Assembly: GCF_018603435.1 (NCBI RefSeq)
Contig: NZ_CP075682.1
Location: 4,402,001-4,466,000 of the forward strand
Reading direction: 5' to 3'
DNA from: Chryseobacterium sp. ZHDP1
GTDB taxonomy: Bacteria; Bacteroidota; Bacteroidia; Flavobacteriales; Weeksellaceae
DNA length: 64,000 nucleotides
Position 1 is the first letter of the stretch; each line of letters opens with the position of its first letter. The notes under the pieces are model-generated. The model saw only the letters and a program-made list of their open reading frames with translations, ran no database searches and was not told the origin of the DNA. The translations under genes were made by a program, and so were the position numbers. Positions 61,441 to 64,000 of this stretch are shown here, in pieces.

Positions 61441-63171
61441 ATGAACCGCCCACAAATTCATTTTTTATCAATCATATTACTTTTTCTGTGCGAATTACTG
61501 TTTGCCCAGCAAGAAAAGCTGAGCGATTTTTATCTCATCCAACGTCAATACGAGAACCTACCGGAAAATGATGCAGCAGCACTTCCGCTGGTAGGAAAGC
61601 TTATCCAAAAGGCAAAATCGGAGAATGATCATACCCAGCTGTTTCTTGGTTATAAGGACGCCCGCTATTACTCGGCTGATCCGCAGATCAAACTGAAATA
61701 TGCAGACAGTGCCATTTATGTCGCAAAGGCAATTAGGAACGATAGTTTATTGAGCAGTGCGTACATGAGTAAAGGAGTGGTTTATTACTTTTATCTCAAA
61801 AAATATAAGCTCGCGCTAAATGAATATTTGAAAGCTTTTGAGAAGAATAAAAGCAATAAAGATCCATATTACAGAAACAAACTTAATTACCACATAGGAG
61901 TTGTTAAAAGCTATATAGGTTATTATAAGGAGGCTCTTAATAATTTTGAGGAGGGCAGAGCTTTTTTTGAGGGTGAGATCAAGAAGTATCAGCACCCAAA
62001 TTTGATGTATGGGAATCAAAGAGGGTATTTGAATACGATCCATCAAATGATCGTATGTTACCGCAAACTGGATGATAATAAAAAGGCTGATTCGCTGATA
62101 GCGGTAGGGCTTGCAGGATCATCGAAAAATGCGGATTACAAGCAGGAACACAGTTATTTCCTCAAAGAAGAGGGCATTCGTGAATTCCGTAACAAGCATT
62201 ATGGCAATGCGGTCAAAATGTTGAACAATTCTTTAGCAGCGCTTATCCAGGTCAATGACTTCGCGTGGTTGACCGTATCATACTCGTACCTCGGCAGAGC
62301 CAAGTGGGAGCAGGGAAATATCGGAGAAGCGATCAGGGATTTTGAAAAGATAGATTCAATTTTCGTAAAGCATAATTTTGTTCTGCCGGAAGTAAGACAT
62401 ATATATGTCGATCTGATAAATTATTATGCAGATAATAAAGACAGTGCAAAATCATTATACTATACCAGACAACTTCTTAAAGTCGATAAAATTCTTGAAG
62501 AGGATTTCGTTTATCTGTCTTCAAAAATCCATCATGAGTATGATGCTGATAAACTTTTACAGGAGAAGGACAAATTACAGCGGATATCCTGGATTAGAGG
62601 AACTGTATATGTGATCCTATTATTTATTTTTTCCTTTGGAGCGTTCTATCTGCTTTTAAGGCTGAGGTCCAGAAAGACGGTTATTGGTCGGAATAGCGTT
62701 TTAGGGATTAACCTCGCAGGTGGTACCTTAAATATGGAAGAGGAAGGAGCATTCAGGATGCGAACGTACAGGAAAACCGATATAGGTAATAGTATTGTTG
62801 AGGATGTTCTTCGGAAGCTGAGTGAATTTGAAGCAAATCACGAATATCTTAATGAGCATATCAAGCTCAAATCAATGGCCAAAAGTTTTGGTGTAAACCA
62901 CAATTATCTATCCGAAATTATTCATGCACATAGGGGCGCAAATTTTCATCTATATCTCTGCGAGTTGCGGATTTCCTACATTACTAAGAAACTTGACACC
63001 GATAAAGAATACCATAAGTATACCAGTGACACACTCTCAAAAATGTGTGGAATTTCATCAAGGACTAATTTTTCAAAAGTATTCCAGCAGATAAATGGTA
63101 TGAGTTTTACACAATATCTACACAAAGTCAAATCTGAACTGGGTACCGCTCCTATATCCGTAAATGAATAA
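61441..63171 (+). CDS. Transmembrane TPR sensor with AraC HTH
   Basis: This 576-residue protein has a signal peptide ending LLFAQ, periplasmic TPR repeats over about residues 25-370 (AYMSKGVVYYFYLKKYKLAL, SYSYLGRAKWEQGNIGEAI) and one membrane helix (TVYVILLFIFSFGAFYLLL, near 390). A cytoplasmic AraC HTH pair follows (HIKLKSMAKSFGVNHNYLSE, DTLSKMCGISSRTNFSKVFQ). It is a one-component regulator that reads a periplasmic signal. Tandem repeats just upstream are candidate sites, and the adjoining peptide/MauE/lipoprotein genes are its likely targets. Confidence 0.88.
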   Translation: MNRPQIHFLSIILLFLCELLFAQQEKLSDFYLIQRQYENLPENDAAALPLVGKLIQKAKSENDHTQLFLGYKDARYYSADPQIKLKYADSAIYVAKAIRNDSLLSSAYMSKGVVYYFYLKKYKLALNEYLKAFEKNKSNKDPYYRNKLNYHIGVVKSYIGYYKEALNNFEEGRAFFEGEIKKYQHPNLMYGNQRGYLNTIHQMIVCYRKLDDNKKADSLIAVGLAGSSKNADYKQEHSYFLKEEGIREFRNKHYGNAVKMLNNSLAALIQVNDFAWLTVSYSYLGRAKWEQGNIGEAIRDFEKIDSIFVKHNFVLPEVRHIYVDLINYYADNKDSAKSLYYTRQLLKVDKILEEDFVYLSSKIHHEYDADKLLQEKDKLQRISWIRGTVYVILLFIFSFGAFYLLLRLRSRKTVIGRNSVLGINLAGGTLNMEEEGAFRMRTYRKTDIGNSIVEDVLRKLSEFEANHEYLNEHIKLKSMAKSFGVNHNYLSEIIHAHRGANFHLYLCELRISYITKKLDTDKEYHKYTSDTLSKMCGISSRTNFSKVFQQINGMSFTQYLHKVKSELGTAPISVNE

Positions 63172-63238
63172 AATTCGCAATTTACCTTACGGATTTCCGT
63201 AATTATCCTTATATTATATATAATATATTTAGCCTCTT

Positions 63239-63418
63239 ATGAAAGATCAATGCACTATCACATGGACTGGTCGTGTTGTGAAGGAACCGATACCCCGTCA
63301 TTTTGAACTTTTTGAATATGTAGGAACGGACGAATTAGGACAGCCGATCAAAGTTTACGTATATAGGGTTGAAAAAATTGAAAAGGATAAGGAGCAGCTT
63401 CAAAATAGACCTATATAA
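63239..63418 (+). CDS. Small hypothetical protein
   Basis: This 59-residue frame from the ATG at 63239 begins MKDQCTITWTGRVVKEPIPR and continues with beta-prone HFELFEYVGTDELGQPIK, then a charged helix. It has no signal, one Cys and no family I recognise. It lies 67 bp after the TPR-AraC gene, and codon use looks coding. Confidence 0.5.
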   Translation: MKDQCTITWTGRVVKEPIPRHFELFEYVGTDELGQPIKVYVYRVEKIEKDKEQLQNRPI

Positions 63419-63795
63419 TTAGCCTATTGCTGTCAATTAACTCCAATATTTTGGATTGAAATCATTGATAGATAGGGGATAGTAAAATTACGACACTTTT
63501 CAAAAAAGTGGGTAAATCATTTTGCCGTGATTTTTCAATATACTATATTGCAAAACCAAAATCACATTAATTTATGAAAAAGAATATATATTTATTTAGT
63601 ATAGACGTGCAACCCTGCACATAGAATGGAGTTTCAATCCTATTGAAATTTGTACGAATTCATCTCAGTACAGTCACTTAATTCCTTTATCCCAAATAAG
63701 GAAAAAAATAGATCGGACGACGTAGCTGAACAAAAAGTCTCACCGCGCTCAGGGAGAATATCACCGTAATTATATAAATGAAAAAATAGATATGT
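63419..63795. other. Gene-free stretch near window end
   Basis: About 375 bp of AT-rich sequence without a convincing frame. It should contain the promoter for the partial gene at the end; short inverted repeats around 63609-63645 are visible but no terminator or RNA is clear. Confidence 0.5.
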
Positions 63796-64000
63796 ATGTT
63801 TCAGAAAGACATGGATCATATAGATTCGTCAACAGGAGGAGGAGAAAGTAGCAGTTCAACTACTGTTTTTTCTTCACAGCCTGAGAATGCAGGGGCAAAG
63901 ACTTTTTTTGATAAGCCAATGCAGAATAACGAAAGGTCACTTACTAAAGGGAAGCTATGGAAGAACCAGCCTACTTCAAAAATTTATAATGCTGGAGCGA
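63796..64000 (+). CDS. Start of unrecognised protein, partial
   Basis: From the ATG at 63796 the frame is open to the window end (68 residues seen). The N-terminus is Ser/Thr/Gly-rich (IDSSTGGGESSSSTTV), followed by AGAKTFFDKPMQ. Short FFxKP-type motifs with low-complexity leaders occur at the start of DUF4157 proteins associated with contractile injection systems. The visible part is too short to decide. An overlapping frame from ATG 63792 stops after 19 codons and is rejected. Confidence 0.5.
   Translation, partial: MFQKDMDHIDSSTGGGESSSSTTVFSSQPENAGAKTFFDKPMQNNERSLTKGKLWKNQPTSKIYNAGA

Noticed and set aside
63600..63650. Possible small RNA or CRISPR-like repeat near the window end
   Set aside because: Only short imperfect inverted repeats occur and no regularly spaced repeats; no CRISPR array is present anywhere in the window.
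63792..63851. Alternative start ATG at 63792
   Set aside because: This frame ends after 19 codons; the frame from 63796 remains open to the window end.

Overview
The window comes from a Bacteroidetes chromosome, most likely a Sphingobacteriaceae member (Sphingobacterium/Pedobacter type). The evidence is two ECF sigma-FecR-SusC-SusD loci, a Bacteroidetes-type tra operon (traE-traQ), TAnnTTTG-type promoter sequence, exported TPR-AraC regulators and moderate AT-richness. This lineage call is inference from gene content; no rRNA or tRNA gene was seen.

Layout. 1-11.6 kb is ordinary chromosome: the 3' end of zwf overlapping pgl, an AraC-type regulator, pgi, an iron-dependent alcohol dehydrogenase, a bestrophin-like channel, a UvrA2-type ABC protein without the UvrB-binding domain, a SemiSWEET sugar transporter, a second AraC regulator and a convergent glutathione-independent formaldehyde dehydrogenase. 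12.1-22.3 kb is the transfer module of a conjugative transposon (traE, a Dam-type methylase, traF, traG, traI, J, K, L, M, N, O, Q) ending in a strong terminator. No traA-D, relaxase or integrase is in view. traG, the ATPase gene, is interrupted inside its Walker A codons by a 52-nt hairpin segment; removing it restores GPSGSGKS exactly and leaves an otherwise intact 840-residue protein.

22.5-33.9 kb holds an AraC-like gene, a MauE/propeller fusion membrane protein, a small exported four-cysteine peptide, and a divergent sigma-FecR-SusC-SusD-S9 peptidase operon. 34.1-40.6 kb is an accessory toxin-immunity island: a secreted RHS-tip protein with a PD-(D/E)xK-like C-terminus, several small immunity candidates (one Imm26-like), a frameshifted lipoprotein, and two paralogous exported transglutaminase-like proteins at the two edges. 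40.7-45.8 kb is an SOS-like cassette: an S24 repressor, a Y-family polymerase and a short DnaE, with a palindromic operator between the repressor and polymerase. 45.8-51.2 kb has a PA2169-family protein, an O-methyltransferase, and a lipoprotein with a papain-like domain followed by two small paralogous membrane proteins that could be immunity proteins.

51.4-63.2 kb is a second sigma-FecR-SusC-SusD-TlpA operon. It converges on a second exported Cys-pair peptide, MauE protein and small lipoprotein group, next to a transmembrane TPR-AraC regulator. Five copies of a 20-22 bp repeat lie in front of these genes. The window ends in the start of an unrecognised gene.

The strongest leads are the hairpin in traG, with a geometry suited to ribosome bypassing or to a tiny mobile palindrome, and the two independent peptide-MauE-SusCD loci, which may form a redox-linked exported-peptide system.
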